Shown: positions 25,464 to 34,401 of the stretch, one piece after another
How the letters are laid out: the number at the start of each line of letters is the position of its first letter
Numbering within the stretch: the stretch's first letter is position 1
Assembly (NCBI GenBank): GCA_903838565.1
Contig: CAILZB010000060.1
Location: 124,001 to 188,000, forward strand
Direction: 5' to 3'
Length of the DNA: 64,000 bases
Origin: an uncultured beta proteobacterium
Lineage (GTDB): Bacteria; Pseudomonadota; Gammaproteobacteria; Burkholderiales; Burkholderiaceae_C
Notes under the pieces: model-generated
What the model saw: only the letters and a program-made list of their open reading frames with translations
The model's database searches: none
What the model was told of the DNA's origin: nothing
Program-made: the position numbers and the translations under genes

Positions 25464-28052
25464 CTAACTTTCATGCTGACCGTGCGCGCGCACGAAGGCT
25501 TCGAATTCCGGCGCGGGCAAGGGCGGGCTGAACAGGTAGCCCTGATAGGTCAGGCAGCCATTGGCCGCCAGGAAGCCGCGCTGCGCTTCGGTCTCGACGC
25601 CCTCGGCGATGACGGCCAGGCCCAGACTTTGCCCCAGGGCCACGACCGTGCGGGCGATGGCGGCGTCGTTGGGATCGATCAGGATGTCGCGCACAAAGGA
25701 GCGGTCGATCTTCAGCTGGTCCAGCGGCAGCCGCTTGAGGTAGGAGAGCGATGAATAGCCCGTGCCGAAGTCGTCCAGCGAGAAGCTCACCCCGTGACCC
25801 TTCAATGCCAGCATCTTCTCGATGATGTCCTCGGCGTTCTCCAGCAACAGGCTTTCCGTCAGCTCGAGCTTGAGCTGCGTGGGCGCGACGCCCGTCCGCT
25901 CGATCACGTCCAGCACCTGTTGCACGAAGTCGGGCAGGTTGAACTGGTGGCCGCTGACGTTCACCGCCAGGCTCAGTTGCGCCGTTTCAGACTGACTTGC
26001 CCAGGCCGCAAGCTGGGTGCACGCGCTCTCCAGAACCCATTGCCCCAGCGCCAGGATGAGACCGGTTTCCTCGGCCAGCGGAATGAACTCGGCCGGCGAC
26101 ACCAGGCCGCGCTCCGGGTGACGCCAGCGCAGCAGCGCTTCGCCACCGATCACATGGCCCGCCGCATCCACCTGCGGCTGGTAGTACAGCACGAATTCGC
26201 GCTCCAGCAGGGCCTTGCGCAGGTCAAGTTCCATGGCGGCGCGCGCCGTGATGGCTTCCTGCATGGCGGGGTCGAACATGCGCACGGCGTTGCGCCCCGC
26301 GCGCTTGGCCTGGTACATGGCGATGTCGGCATGCTTGAGCAATTCATCGATCGACGCATTGTGGCCGCTGAACAGCGTCACGCCGATGCTGGGCGTGCTG
26401 CGGTATTCGTGCGACGCCAAACGGTAGGGTTGATTCAACGACTCGAGTATCTTCTGCGCCACGGCCTTGGCGTGTGCGCCCGCGCCGACGGGCAGTGCGC
26501 TCAAGTCGGCCAGCATCACCACGAATTCGTCGCCGCCTAGGCGCGCCACGGTGTCGCCTTCGCGCACGCAGGCGCTCAGGCGCTGAGCCACCTGCTGCAG
26601 CAGCAGGTCGCCGATGTCGTGGCCCAGGGTGTCGTTCAAGGTCTTGAAGTGATCCAGGTCGATGAACAGCAACGCCGCTTCGCGTCCGCTGCGCGCGCTC
26701 GAAGCCAGGGCCTGTTCCAGCCGGTCCATCAGCAGGCGCCGATTCGGCAGGTGCGTGAGCGGGTCGAAAAACGCCAGGTTTTCGATCTCGGCGCTGGCCA
26801 GGTGCAGATCGGTCACGTCGTGATACACGATCACCAGGCCGCCCTCGGGCGTGGGGCGCTCGGTGATCTGGATGAAGCGACCGTTGGGCAAGGTCTGTTC
26901 GTGCGGGTCCTTTTGCTGCCACTGGAGCGCCAGGCGCCGTTCAACCCAGTCACGCTGCTCGGCCTCGCTGGCAGCGGGCAAATGGTGTTTCACCGTCACC
27001 TCCAGCACGCGGCGAAACGGCATCAGGTGGCTCATCGAACCCGCCAGCCAGGGAAAAATCTCCTCGAAGCGGCGGTTCCAGCGCAGCACCCGGTGCTCGG
27101 AGTCGAGCAGCATGAAGCCGCTGACCATGGCCTCCAGCGCCTGGTCCAGCGTCGCCTTGGACTGAACGATGGCGCGCCGCGCCTGCGTCAGTCGGCTTAA
27201 GTACCAGATGGAAAATCCGCCTGCGGCCAGAAGCAGCAGGGCAAACACCAGCGCCACCGCAACCACGACCGCGCTCTGCCGAGTCCAGTCATGCAAGGCG
27301 GTCGCGATCGGGATGCTGGCGGAGATCCGCAGGTCGCGCGCCAGCACGGGCCGGGTCACGACGATCGCATCGGCGCCGGCCGGTCTGCCTTCGCGCGTGG
27401 GAACGCTGGCCAGCACTCGCCCATCGCCGCGCTCCAGCGCCACCTCGAGCCCGGCAATTTCCACACCCTGGATCAGGATGTTCATCAGCACCGGAATCTG
27501 CACTTCGGCCACGGCCAGCACCCTGGAGCCGTCGGTCAGCTTGATGTGGCGCGCCAGGTAGATCACCTGCTCGGAACTGGCAAAGCTCACGGCCGGCGCG
27601 CTGACGTTCAGGCTGGAGACCGGTTGCGCCAGAACCTCGTCCAGAAACCCCGGCGGCAGGTTCAGCTCCAACTCGACGCCAAGGGGGTCGGAGGAGGCGA
27701 CGATGTGACCCTTGGCGTTGATCAGTGCCACGTTGCGCACCATCAGGTTTTGCCGCACCGTGGCGCGCATCAGCTGGCTTGCCGTCTTCGGATCGATCCA
27801 CTCCGCGGTCAGCGCCGACAAGCCCAGCAGGTCGTCCATGCTGGCGAGCATCACGTCGATGCCGAGCAGACTGCGATTGACGGCGGCCTCGGCGCCGCTG
27901 ATGAAGCGCGTCGCGCCTGTTTCACCCTCGGCCAGCGCGGTCTGGCGCGCGCTCCAGACCAGGCTGGTCGCGGCCAGAACCACGGCCGCCAGAAATACCG
28001 CCATCAAACCCAGTACCCAGGCCGTCGAGCGGCTGAACTGGATGCGCCTCAT
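25464..28052 (-). CDS. Membrane GGDEF-EAL protein with periplasmic sensor and PAS
   Basis: An 862-residue cyclic di-GMP enzyme. Order: TM1 (residues about 12-35), a periplasmic domain of about 210 residues, TM2 (VVVAVALVFALLLLAAGGFSIWY), PAS-like region (LDQALEAMVSGFMLLDSEHRVL), GGDEF with intact RLGGDEFVVML, and EAL with GEALLRWRHPERG plus DDFGTGYSSLSYLKRLPLDQLKIDRSFV. Both catalytic motifs look intact, so direction is unclear. Its ATG overlaps the stop of the TRAP binding-protein gene by 4 bp, so the two are coupled, and the periplasmic domain probably reads the binding protein. The upstream frame remains open and should not be read as part of this protein. Confidence 0.93.
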   Translation of the reverse strand: MRRIQFSRSTAWVLGLMAVFLAAVVLAATSLVWSARQTALAEGETGATRFISGAEAAVNRSLLGIDVMLASMDDLLGLSALTAEWIDPKTASQLMRATVRQNLMVRNVALINAKGHIVASSDPLGVELELNLPPGFLDEVLAQPVSSLNVSAPAVSFASSEQVIYLARHIKLTDGSRVLAVAEVQIPVLMNILIQGVEIAGLEVALERGDGRVLASVPTREGRPAGADAIVVTRPVLARDLRISASIPIATALHDWTRQSAVVVAVALVFALLLLAAGGFSIWYLSRLTQARRAIVQSKATLDQALEAMVSGFMLLDSEHRVLRWNRRFEEIFPWLAGSMSHLMPFRRVLEVTVKHHLPAASEAEQRDWVERRLALQWQQKDPHEQTLPNGRFIQITERPTPEGGLVIVYHDVTDLHLASAEIENLAFFDPLTHLPNRRLLMDRLEQALASSARSGREAALLFIDLDHFKTLNDTLGHDIGDLLLQQVAQRLSACVREGDTVARLGGDEFVVMLADLSALPVGAGAHAKAVAQKILESLNQPYRLASHEYRSTPSIGVTLFSGHNASIDELLKHADIAMYQAKRAGRNAVRMFDPAMQEAITARAAMELDLRKALLEREFVLYYQPQVDAAGHVIGGEALLRWRHPERGLVSPAEFIPLAEETGLILALGQWVLESACTQLAAWASQSETAQLSLAVNVSGHQFNLPDFVQQVLDVIERTGVAPTQLKLELTESLLLENAEDIIEKMLALKGHGVSFSLDDFGTGYSSLSYLKRLPLDQLKIDRSFVRDILIDPNDAAIARTVVALGQSLGLAVIAEGVETEAQRGFLAANGCLTYQGYLFSPPLPAPEFEAFVRAHGQHES

Positions 28053-29131
28053 GGGGCGGCGGGCACCAGAACGCCGACCGCCGGTCCGATCGAGCGGTTC
28101 CAGACCTCGTTGCAGCGTCCATGACAGCGCTGCAGCCAGCGCGGCAGCACGGCCGAGCGCAAGACCTCCTGGCGCCGCTGTTCGTCCTGCGCCGACACGC
28201 CCGTGGCCAGCATGTGGCCGGTGCTGGCGCCGGCGCAGATGCGCGCGCCGGTGTTGCAAGCCAGACCCTGCATCGTCTCTTGTTCGCTCTCGGCCCAGAT
28301 CGCCGCCTCCAGCTTGGGAAGCTCGCGCCGCAACAGGGACTTCAACTCGGGATCGAGCGCGTCCCACGCGGCCAGGTTGGCGCCGAAGATCGCCACACCC
28401 CAGGTGATCGGGAGCGTGAACACATGCGACGTCACCCGGTGCAGCCCCATGGTATTGCCCGTCATGGAGCCGGTGATGGCGCATTCGGTATTGCCCGAGG
28501 CCATGTTGGACATGATCTGCGCAAACGAGGTGAGCACCGGAACGCCTCCGAGTGCCGCCACGAAATCGGCCTGCGTCGCCGCCGCCACGCGCACGCGCCG
28601 GCCCGCCAGATCGCTCAGACGGGTGATGGGGTTCTTGCAGAACAGCACCTGGGCCGGGTAGATGTACAGCGCCAGCACCTCGATGCCCTGGCGCGCTCGC
28701 AGCGAGCTCTCCAGATAGGGGCGAAAGGCCGCCACCGACTTTTTCAGACTGGTCAAATCGGGGTTGAGTCCGGCCAGATCCGGGGCGGTGTACTCGGGGT
28801 ATTGCGCCGAGAGCGAACTCATCAGCGCCGTGCCAAGCGGGACCACGCCCAGTTGGATCAGCCGCAGCATGTCGTCTGCCGCCACGCCCGCACGATCGAA
28901 GGGGACGATGTCGGCGCTGAACTTTCCACCACTGACACGCGGCAAGGTCTGGGTCCAGAACGGCTCTTCCTGGCGCGTGTATTGGTGGATTCCCGCCAGG
29001 CCACCGACGACGCGCAACTTGTAGGCTGGCGCCGTCTGCGCCCAGGCACTGCCAGCGCACAGCCCGAGCACGACCCACAGCAGCTTGGCAGCGCAGCGCG
29101 TGCAATGCGTCAGGACTTGGGAGCAGGGCAT
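28049..29131 (-). CDS. Solitary TRAP-type substrate-binding protein (DctP family)
   Basis: A 360-residue periplasmic protein with a signal peptide ending at SAWAQ (about residue 32). DctP features include QLGVVPLGTALMSSL, NPITRLSDLAGRRVRV (the Arg that binds carboxylate ligands), and the ECAITGSMTGNTMGLHRVTSHVFTLP segment. DctQ and DctM membrane genes are absent nearby. Instead the gene is coupled by ATGA to a GGDEF-EAL protein with a periplasmic sensor. That suggests a signalling rather than a transport role. The C-terminal part is Cys-containing (NTGARICAG, RCHGRC), which is unusual for the family. Confidence 0.88.
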   Translation of the reverse strand: MPCSQVLTHCTRCAAKLLWVVLGLCAGSAWAQTAPAYKLRVVGGLAGIHQYTRQEEPFWTQTLPRVSGGKFSADIVPFDRAGVAADDMLRLIQLGVVPLGTALMSSLSAQYPEYTAPDLAGLNPDLTSLKKSVAAFRPYLESSLRARQGIEVLALYIYPAQVLFCKNPITRLSDLAGRRVRVAAATQADFVAALGGVPVLTSFAQIMSNMASGNTECAITGSMTGNTMGLHRVTSHVFTLPITWGVAIFGANLAAWDALDPELKSLLRRELPKLEAAIWAESEQETMQGLACNTGARICAGASTGHMLATGVSAQDEQRRQEVLRSAVLPRWLQRCHGRCNEVWNRSIGPAVGVLVPAAP

Positions 29132-29205
29132 GGATGGTTCAGGCTTGCATCGATTGGAAACGCTGACATTCTGGCAGAAATATCACGCCCGCCTTCATGT
29201 GAAAG

Positions 29206-30774
29206 TTAGGCGAAATAGCGCGCCACAAAGTCATCGAAATTCCCCTGCGGCTGGGCCTCGAGCGCCTGCTGCTCGCGCAGCGAGTCACGCGCGCTGGCCT
29301 CGAAGCGCTGCAGCGTGGCCGCGTCCAGCGGTTGCGCCAGCAAGTCCTGCTTGTGCTGTTGCGACCATTGCATCAGCGTCGGGAAGTAGCCGCCCTGGTC
29401 CCGGCACGCAGCCAACACCTGGGCCGAGGGCGTGCTCTCGGGGTGGTCGATGCGCTTGCGCAGCGCCTGCATCGCGCTGCCGTAGCGGTTCGTGGCCCAG
29501 GCACTGTCGAGCATCGCGGCAAAGGGCGCCATGTCGTCGAACAGTTCGTGCGCCAGCGCGCGAAACGGCTGCTCGCGGTTGTGCACCAGCAGTTGCAGAT
29601 CGGGCTGACGGCCGCGATTCACGACGCGCTGCTTGTTCTCGTCGTTCTCGGCCTGCTCGCGCGCAGTGATCGGCGGACTGTCGCGAAACAGGCACATCAG
29701 CAAGAAGGCGTCGGCAAAGCGGGCCTGATCCGGCGTGATGGCAATGTCCACCATCGGGTTCAGGTCGAACAGGCGCACTTCCAGGTATTCCACGCCGTAG
29801 CGCTGCAGCGCCAGCGCCGGACGCTCGCCCAGCTTGCCGATGCGCTTGGGCCGGATGCCGGCGTAGAACTCGCTTTCGGTCTGCAGCAGATTCGCGCTGA
29901 GCTGCTTCCAGTGCTCGCCGTCCTTCACGCCGAGCTCCTGGTAATAGGGGTCGGGCGTGCGGATCGCGGCTTCGAGCGCACTGGTGTACTCGGCGAGCGA
30001 ATTGAAACTCACCTGCAATTTGTCCTGGGCCCGGTTCTGGTAGCCCAGATCGCTCATGCGCAGACTGGTGGCATAGGGGCCGTAGAGCGTGCCGGGAAAG
30101 AGCTCGGGCAAGTCGGTGCTGCGTCCCTGCAGGAAGGATTTGCAGATCGCCGGAGACGCGCCGAACAGGTAGGGGATGAGCCAGCTGTAGCGCAGGAAAT
30201 TGCGGATCAGGCCGAAGTAGCGCGTGCTCTGGAAGTCCTGCATGCTCTGCGTGCGCCCGCAGCAGCCGGCTGCGTCCAGCGCCTCCCAGAAGGCTTGCGG
30301 CAGCGACCAGTTGTAGTGCACTCCGGCGATGGTCTGCATCTGGCGCCCGTAGCGCAGGCCCAAGCCCTCGCGGTACACGTATTTGAACTTGGCCGCGTTC
30401 GAGCTGCCGTAGTCGGCCAGCGGGATGTCCTTGTCCTGCGCGAGGATGCAGGGCATGGAGCCGGCCCACAGGGTCTCGTTGCCCAGATGGCGCACGGTAT
30501 AGCGGTGGATGTCGCGCACCTGCTCCAGCGGTAGCTCCGGGTCCTGCACCGGCGGCGTAATGAATTCGAGCAGGGCCTCCGAGTAGTCGGTGGTGATGCA
30601 AGGGTGCGTGAGCTTGGAACCGAGCGCGCGCGGGTGCGGCGTGAGTGCGAGCTTGCCCTGCGAATCGACGCGCAAACACTCCTTCTCGAAGCCGCGCGTG
30701 ATGCCGCGCAACACCTGCGCCTGATCTGCGCTGGAAAACTGATTGACGGTATCGCAACAGGTGAATTTCAACAT
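29206..30774 (-). CDS. gshA: Glutamate-cysteine ligase, enterobacterial type (GshA)
   Basis: A 522-residue gamma-glutamylcysteine synthetase of the E. coli class. The start at 30774 gives MLKFTCCDTVNQFSS followed by the family core RGITRGFEKECLRVDSQGKLALTPHPRALG. Later motifs are TTDYSEALLEFITPP and VEYLEVRLFDLNPM. Length is that of E. coli GshA (518). It makes the first glutathione intermediate. A second, non-homologous ligase of the same reaction is encoded at 53197-54477, so this copy may be acquired or kept for another condition. It is divergent from the bufferin gene over 182 bp. Confidence 0.96.
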   Translation of the reverse strand: MLKFTCCDTVNQFSSADQAQVLRGITRGFEKECLRVDSQGKLALTPHPRALGSKLTHPCITTDYSEALLEFITPPVQDPELPLEQVRDIHRYTVRHLGNETLWAGSMPCILAQDKDIPLADYGSSNAAKFKYVYREGLGLRYGRQMQTIAGVHYNWSLPQAFWEALDAAGCCGRTQSMQDFQSTRYFGLIRNFLRYSWLIPYLFGASPAICKSFLQGRSTDLPELFPGTLYGPYATSLRMSDLGYQNRAQDKLQVSFNSLAEYTSALEAAIRTPDPYYQELGVKDGEHWKQLSANLLQTESEFYAGIRPKRIGKLGERPALALQRYGVEYLEVRLFDLNPMVDIAITPDQARFADAFLLMCLFRDSPPITAREQAENDENKQRVVNRGRQPDLQLLVHNREQPFRALAHELFDDMAPFAAMLDSAWATNRYGSAMQALRKRIDHPESTPSAQVLAACRDQGGYFPTLMQWSQQHKQDLLAQPLDAATLQRFEASARDSLREQQALEAQPQGNFDDFVARYFA

Positions 30775-30817
30775 GAAGGGTTTCCTAAAGGGCGGGCATG
30801 CCGCGCGGATTATGCGA

Positions 30818-30835
30818 GTCGAAACTATTTTCGAC
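30818..30835. promoter_or_regulatory. Inverted repeat GTCGAAA-CTAT-TTTCGAC
   Basis: A perfect 7-4-7 inverted repeat between the divergent gshA and bufferin genes. It sits immediately upstream of the candidate ECF promoter, so it could be an operator. No known regulator is assigned. Confidence 0.4.
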
Positions 30836-30841
30836 GCCGGG

Positions 30842-30869
30842 TGTAAGAAAATCCCCGCTCCCGCGTCTA
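30842..30869 (+). promoter_or_regulatory. Candidate ECF sigma promoter TGTAAG-N16-CGTCTA for the bufferin operon
   Basis: TGTAAG (30842-30847) and CGTCTA (30864-30869) are 16 bp apart. This combination resembles ECF-type promoters (TGTAA near -35, CGTC near -10), and bufferin operons elsewhere are controlled by ECF factors. The start site would be near 30876, about 80 bp before the ATG. No ECF gene is in the window. Confidence 0.5.
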
Positions 30870-30956
30870 ACAGCGGAGACCTCATGTGCCAACGCAGCGT
30901 TGGCCCCATGCGGCTCCGATTCTTCTGCAACTTGTTTCAACTTTAAAGGATTTCAC

Positions 30957-31277
30957 ATGAGCACAACTTCCAAGTCCCTCTCCAGCCTGACCCTCGCCCT
31001 GGCACTGGGTGGCGCCATCGCCGCCGCGTCACTGCCGGCGTCGGCGCAGGACATGGGCAAGCCCAACATGGACAAGGAGAAATGCTTCGGCGTCGCTCTC
31101 AAGGGCAAGAACGACTGCGCTGCCGGTCCCGGCACCACCTGCGCCGGCACCTCCAAGGTGGACCATCAGGCGAATTCGTGGTCGCTGGTGCCCAAGGGCA
31201 CGTGCGAGAAGACCGCCTCCAAGACTTCGCCCACCGGCATGGGTCAGCTCGCCGCGTTCGCACCCAAGAAGGCCTGA
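30957..31277 (+). CDS. bufA1: Bufferin-type copper metallophore precursor (BufA1/DUF2282)
   Basis: A 106-residue secreted peptide. A Sec signal ends at PASAQ (about residue 31). The mature part holds the DUF2282 core: four cysteines in [23 protein letters not shown] and LVPKGTC, with the family-typical [19 protein letters not shown]. Relatives are ribosomal precursors whose Cys residues are modified by an MNIO enzyme (DUF692) and partner (DUF2063), giving copper-binding bufferins. ATG at 30957 follows AAAGGA. Here DoxX follows after 3 bp and no DUF692 or DUF2063 gene is present in the window. Confidence 0.9.
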   Translation: MSTTSKSLSSLTLALALGGAIAAASLPASAQDMGKPNMDKEKCFGVALKGKNDCAAGPGTTCAGTSKVDHQANSWSLVPKGTCEKTASKTSPTGMGQLAAFAPKKA

Positions 31278-31280
31278 TCG

Positions 31281-31817
31281 ATGAACCCCTCCACCCACAG
31301 CGCCGCGCCAGGCGCGGCCGGCATCTACTTAGCCCTGGCGCGCCGGGTGGATGGGATCATCACGCTGGCATCGGCCATCCCGCAAAGCCTCATCGCCTTG
31401 CTCGGCCGCTTCTCCATCGCCGCGGTGTTCTGGAAGTCCGGCCAGACCAAGGTCGAAGGCCTGGCCATCGACCTGCTGGACGGGCAGTTTCATTTTGGCC
31501 GGCCGCATCTGTCGGACTCGGCGACAGCGCTGTTTCGCGACGAATACCGGGTTCCCCTGCTCTCGCCCGAGGTCGCCGCGCCCCTGGCGGCATTGGGCGA
31601 ACATGCTTTTTCGGCGCTGCTGCTGCTGGGGCTGGCGACGCGTTTCTCGGCGCTGGCGCTGCTGGGAATGACGGCCGTGATCCAGCTCTTCGTCTACCCC
31701 GGCGCCTACCCCACGCACGGCACCTGGGCTGCGGTGCTGCTCTATCTGGTTGCCACCGGGCCCGGCAAGCTGTCGCTGGATCACTGGATCGCCAGGGCCT
31801 GCCATCGATCGGATTGA
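31281..31817 (+). CDS. DoxX family membrane protein
   Basis: A 178-residue membrane protein with about four hydrophobic helices. DoxX features are LIALLGRFSIAAVFWKSGQTKVEGL near residue 40 and LGEHAFSALLLLGLATRFSALALLGMTAVIQLFVYP in the middle. DoxX proteins take part in redox or quinone-linked processes and are the usual last gene of bufferin operons. The 3-bp gap to bufA1 shows one operon. It converges with the GGDEF-EAL gene 16 bp downstream. Confidence 0.9.
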   Translation: MNPSTHSAAPGAAGIYLALARRVDGIITLASAIPQSLIALLGRFSIAAVFWKSGQTKVEGLAIDLLDGQFHFGRPHLSDSATALFRDEYRVPLLSPEVAAPLAALGEHAFSALLLLGLATRFSALALLGMTAVIQLFVYPGAYPTHGTWAAVLLYLVATGPGKLSLDHWIARACHRSD

Positions 31818-31833
31818 CGCGCGCCTGGTCAGC

Positions 31834-33768
31834 TCACTGGCGCGTGGCAAAGACCTCGAATTCCTCGATGCCCAGCGGCCGGCTGAACAGCAGGCCCTGG
31901 AAGCGATGACAACCCATGGCGGCAAGCCGATGTTCCTGCGCCAGGGTTTCCACGCCCTCGGCCAGGATGCTCATGCCGAAGTTTTCCGCCAGCGCGATGA
32001 CCACCTTTGAAATCGCCGCATCGCCGGGGTCGCTCAGCATGTCGCGCACGAAACTGCGATCGATCTTCAACTGATCCAGCGGCAGCCGCTTGAGGTACGC
32101 GAGCGAAGAAAGCCCGGTGCCGAAGTCGTCCAGCGAGAGCCCCACGCCTTCGGCCTTCAAGGCCTTCATCGCGACCACGACGTCGTCGATCTTCGACGCC
32201 AGCAGGCTTTCCGTCAGCTCCAGCGTGAGCCTTTGCGCGTTCGCGCCCGAGCGCTTGAGCGCCTCAAGGACGCGCGCGACAAAACCCTCCTGGCGGAACT
32301 GGCGCGCGCTGACGTTCACGGAAATGGTCAAGCGCTCGGTCTCGGGTCGCCTGGCCCACTGCGCCAGTTGCGCGCACGCTGTTTCAAGCACCCACTGCCC
32401 CAGTGGCTGAATCAGGCCGGTCTCCTCGGCGATGGGTATGAACTCGGCTGGCTCGACCAGGCCCAATTGCGGATGAACCCAGCGCACCAGCGCCTCGGCG
32501 CCATAGAGACGATGGTCTGCATCGACCTGCGGCTGGTAGTGCAGGACGAATTGCGATTGCTTCAAGGCCTCGCGCAAACCCGACTCCAGCGCCGCCCTGG
32601 CGCTCACCACCGCCTGCATCTCCGGGTCGAAAAAGCGCAGTGTGTTGCGGCCCGCCAGCTTGGCCTGGTACATCGCCATATCGGCGCGCTTCATGGGCCC
32701 GGCGGCAAGTTCCTGCGGGTCTCCGCCGAACAGCGTGATGCCGATGCTGGCCGTGATGTGCTGCTCGGTGTCGTCGAGCCGGTACGGCTGAGCCAGCGTC
32801 GCGCGGATCTTTTCACCCGCCGCTTCGGCCTGGCTGGCCGCATCCAGCGTGTCTTCGCTGAGGTTCTCCAGCATCACCAGAAACTCGTCGCCGCCCAGTC
32901 GCGCCACGGTGTCGCCCTCGCGCACACAAGTGCTCAGGCGTCTGGCCACCTCCTCCAGCAGCAGGTCCCCATGGTGATGGCCCAGCGTGTCGTTGACGGC
33001 CTTGAAATTGTCCAGATCCACGAACAGCAGTGCGCCCTTGCGCAGGTGGCGCAGACCCAGTGCCAGCGCCTGCTCGAGCCGGTCCATGAAGAGGCGGCGA
33101 TTGGGCAATCCGGTCAAGGGGTCGTAGAACGCCAACGCCCTGATCTTCGAAATATCGGACAGCACGATCCAGGACTGCACCGCGCCGTCGGCGTCGCGCA
33201 CCTTGCGCACCGTGAGGTTGACCCACAGCGCCTTGCCACCCGCCTGCACGATGCGCAGGTCGGCCGAATGGGTATCGCCGTTCCTCGGCAACTGCCGATG
33301 CAGCAGGTAGAAGCCGTCCTGATCGTCAGGGTGAATGAAACGGGTCAGGGGCTGCCCCAGCAGCTCATCCCGCGGCAGCGCCAGCATCACCGCTGCGGCC
33401 AGGTTGAGCTGCAGAATCTGCCCCTCTTCGCTCACCGTGCCGTAGCCCACCGGCGCGCGGTCGTAGAGCTCGACGTAGCGCGTGCGCTCCACATCCAGCG
33501 CCGCCTGCGTGCGCTGCAATTCCTCGTTCTGCAGCTCCAGTTCCAGCTGGTGCACCTGCAGTTCGTGCAGCGCCCGCTTCAACACCTCCGGCGAATCTAC
33601 TTCCCTCTTTCCCGACGGGTGCTCGGTGCGATCGCGCAGCGCGCTCTGCGCCAAGCTGCGCAACTCCGTGCGACTCGGCCGCGCTGGCGCGCCGCCATCA
33701 CCCGCCAGCACGGAATCATCCGGCGTGGCCGCCTGAGCCTCCTGCAAAATGGGCGTCATCTTCTTCAT
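31834..33768 (-). CDS. PAS-GGDEF-EAL cyclic di-GMP protein
   Basis: A 644-residue soluble protein. A charged N-terminal coiled coil (ALHELQVHQLELELQNEELQRTQ) leads to a PAS domain (YDRAPVGYGTVSEEGQILQLNLAAAVML), then GGDEF (RLGGDEFLVML) and EAL (AEALVRWVHPQ, DDFGTGLSSLAYLKRLPLDQLKIDRSFV). Both active-site motifs appear intact, so either cyclase or phosphodiesterase activity could dominate. The PAS-leading helix resembles those in CheB/CheR-PAS proteins, and such a gene is divergent from this one. Confidence 0.92.
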   Translation of the reverse strand: MKKMTPILQEAQAATPDDSVLAGDGGAPARPSRTELRSLAQSALRDRTEHPSGKREVDSPEVLKRALHELQVHQLELELQNEELQRTQAALDVERTRYVELYDRAPVGYGTVSEEGQILQLNLAAAVMLALPRDELLGQPLTRFIHPDDQDGFYLLHRQLPRNGDTHSADLRIVQAGGKALWVNLTVRKVRDADGAVQSWIVLSDISKIRALAFYDPLTGLPNRRLFMDRLEQALALGLRHLRKGALLFVDLDNFKAVNDTLGHHHGDLLLEEVARRLSTCVREGDTVARLGGDEFLVMLENLSEDTLDAASQAEAAGEKIRATLAQPYRLDDTEQHITASIGITLFGGDPQELAAGPMKRADMAMYQAKLAGRNTLRFFDPEMQAVVSARAALESGLREALKQSQFVLHYQPQVDADHRLYGAEALVRWVHPQLGLVEPAEFIPIAEETGLIQPLGQWVLETACAQLAQWARRPETERLTISVNVSARQFRQEGFVARVLEALKRSGANAQRLTLELTESLLASKIDDVVVAMKALKAEGVGLSLDDFGTGLSSLAYLKRLPLDQLKIDRSFVRDMLSDPGDAAISKVVIALAENFGMSILAEGVETLAQEHRLAAMGCHRFQGLLFSRPLGIEEFEVFATRQ

Positions 33769-33850
33769 CGGTCAAGACTTGATGGGTGCGACAGCGGGAT
33801 CCGAATCCATGCAACTCGGGTCAGAACCAAATAATATCCTCTTAGCTCTC

Positions 33851-33866
33851 AATATGGAAACATATT
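33851..33866. promoter_or_regulatory. AT-rich palindrome AATATG-GAAA-CATATT
   Basis: A perfect 6-4-6 inverted repeat in the divergent gap between the PAS-GGDEF-EAL gene and the CheB/CheR gene. It stands out as AT-rich in GC-rich surroundings and could be an operator or promoter element. Confidence 0.3.
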
Positions 33867-33951
33867 CGGGCGCTCGAATCACGAACCTGCTGCACCTGAC
33901 CTCTTGACTGGAGTAGCATCGCTGGCGAAGAACGCCATGAGAATACACGCC

Positions 33952-34383
33952 ATGCCTGACAAGAAAAGCACGAAGTCGGCCCCGAACGCCGCCCCCGACG
34001 GCGCGGCTGAGGAAACGCCGCATCCGCCGAGCGCGGCGCCAGCAAAGGCCTTTCCCATCGTCGGCCTGGGCGCCTCGGCCGGCGGGCTGGAGGCGTTCGA
34101 GCAGTTCTTCCAGCACGCGACCACCGACAGCGGCATGGCCTTCGTGCTGGTGCCGCATCTGGACCCCAGCCACGCCAGCATCCTGACGGAGATCCTGCAG
34201 CGCAGCACCACCATGCCGGTACTGGAAGCGGTGGACGAGGTGCTGGTGCAGCCGGACCATGTCTACATCATCCCGCCGAATCGCGACATGGGAATCTTCA
34301 ACGGCCGGCTGCAGCTGAGCGTTCCCGAGCAGCCGCGCGGGCAGCGCATGCCGATCGACGCCTTCCTGCGCTCGCTCGCCTAA
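33952..34383 (+). pseudogene. CheB methylesterase N-terminal part, cut by an in-frame TAA
   Basis: This is the first part of a CheB-CheR-PAS chemotaxis-type protein. It has the CheB triad serine in GLGASAGGLEAFE and the histidine in VPHLDPSHAS. The frame then ends at TAA (34381-34383) in the sequence RSLA-stop-DQGENAVG, where relatives have RSLAEDQGE: a GAA to TAA change. The third triad residue, the Asp of SGTGTDG, lies after the stop in the same frame. So the methylesterase is split between two frames of the same phase. Start choice (33937 or 33952) is uncertain. Confidence 0.8.
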
Positions 34384-34401
34384 GACCAGGGCGAGAATGC
34401 C

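Noticed and set aside
28053-29105. Long open frame continuing the GGDEF-EAL protein upstream, making it 1213 residues
   Set aside because: The extra part is rich in Arg/Gly/His with no domain features and lies over the TRAP binding-protein gene in another frame. The ATG at 28052 gives a normal membrane start.
34381-34383. Recoded stop (selenocysteine or readthrough) in the CheB gene
   Set aside because: The codon is TAA, not TGA or TAG, and no selenocysteine-type structure is apparent; a point mutation from GAA is simpler.
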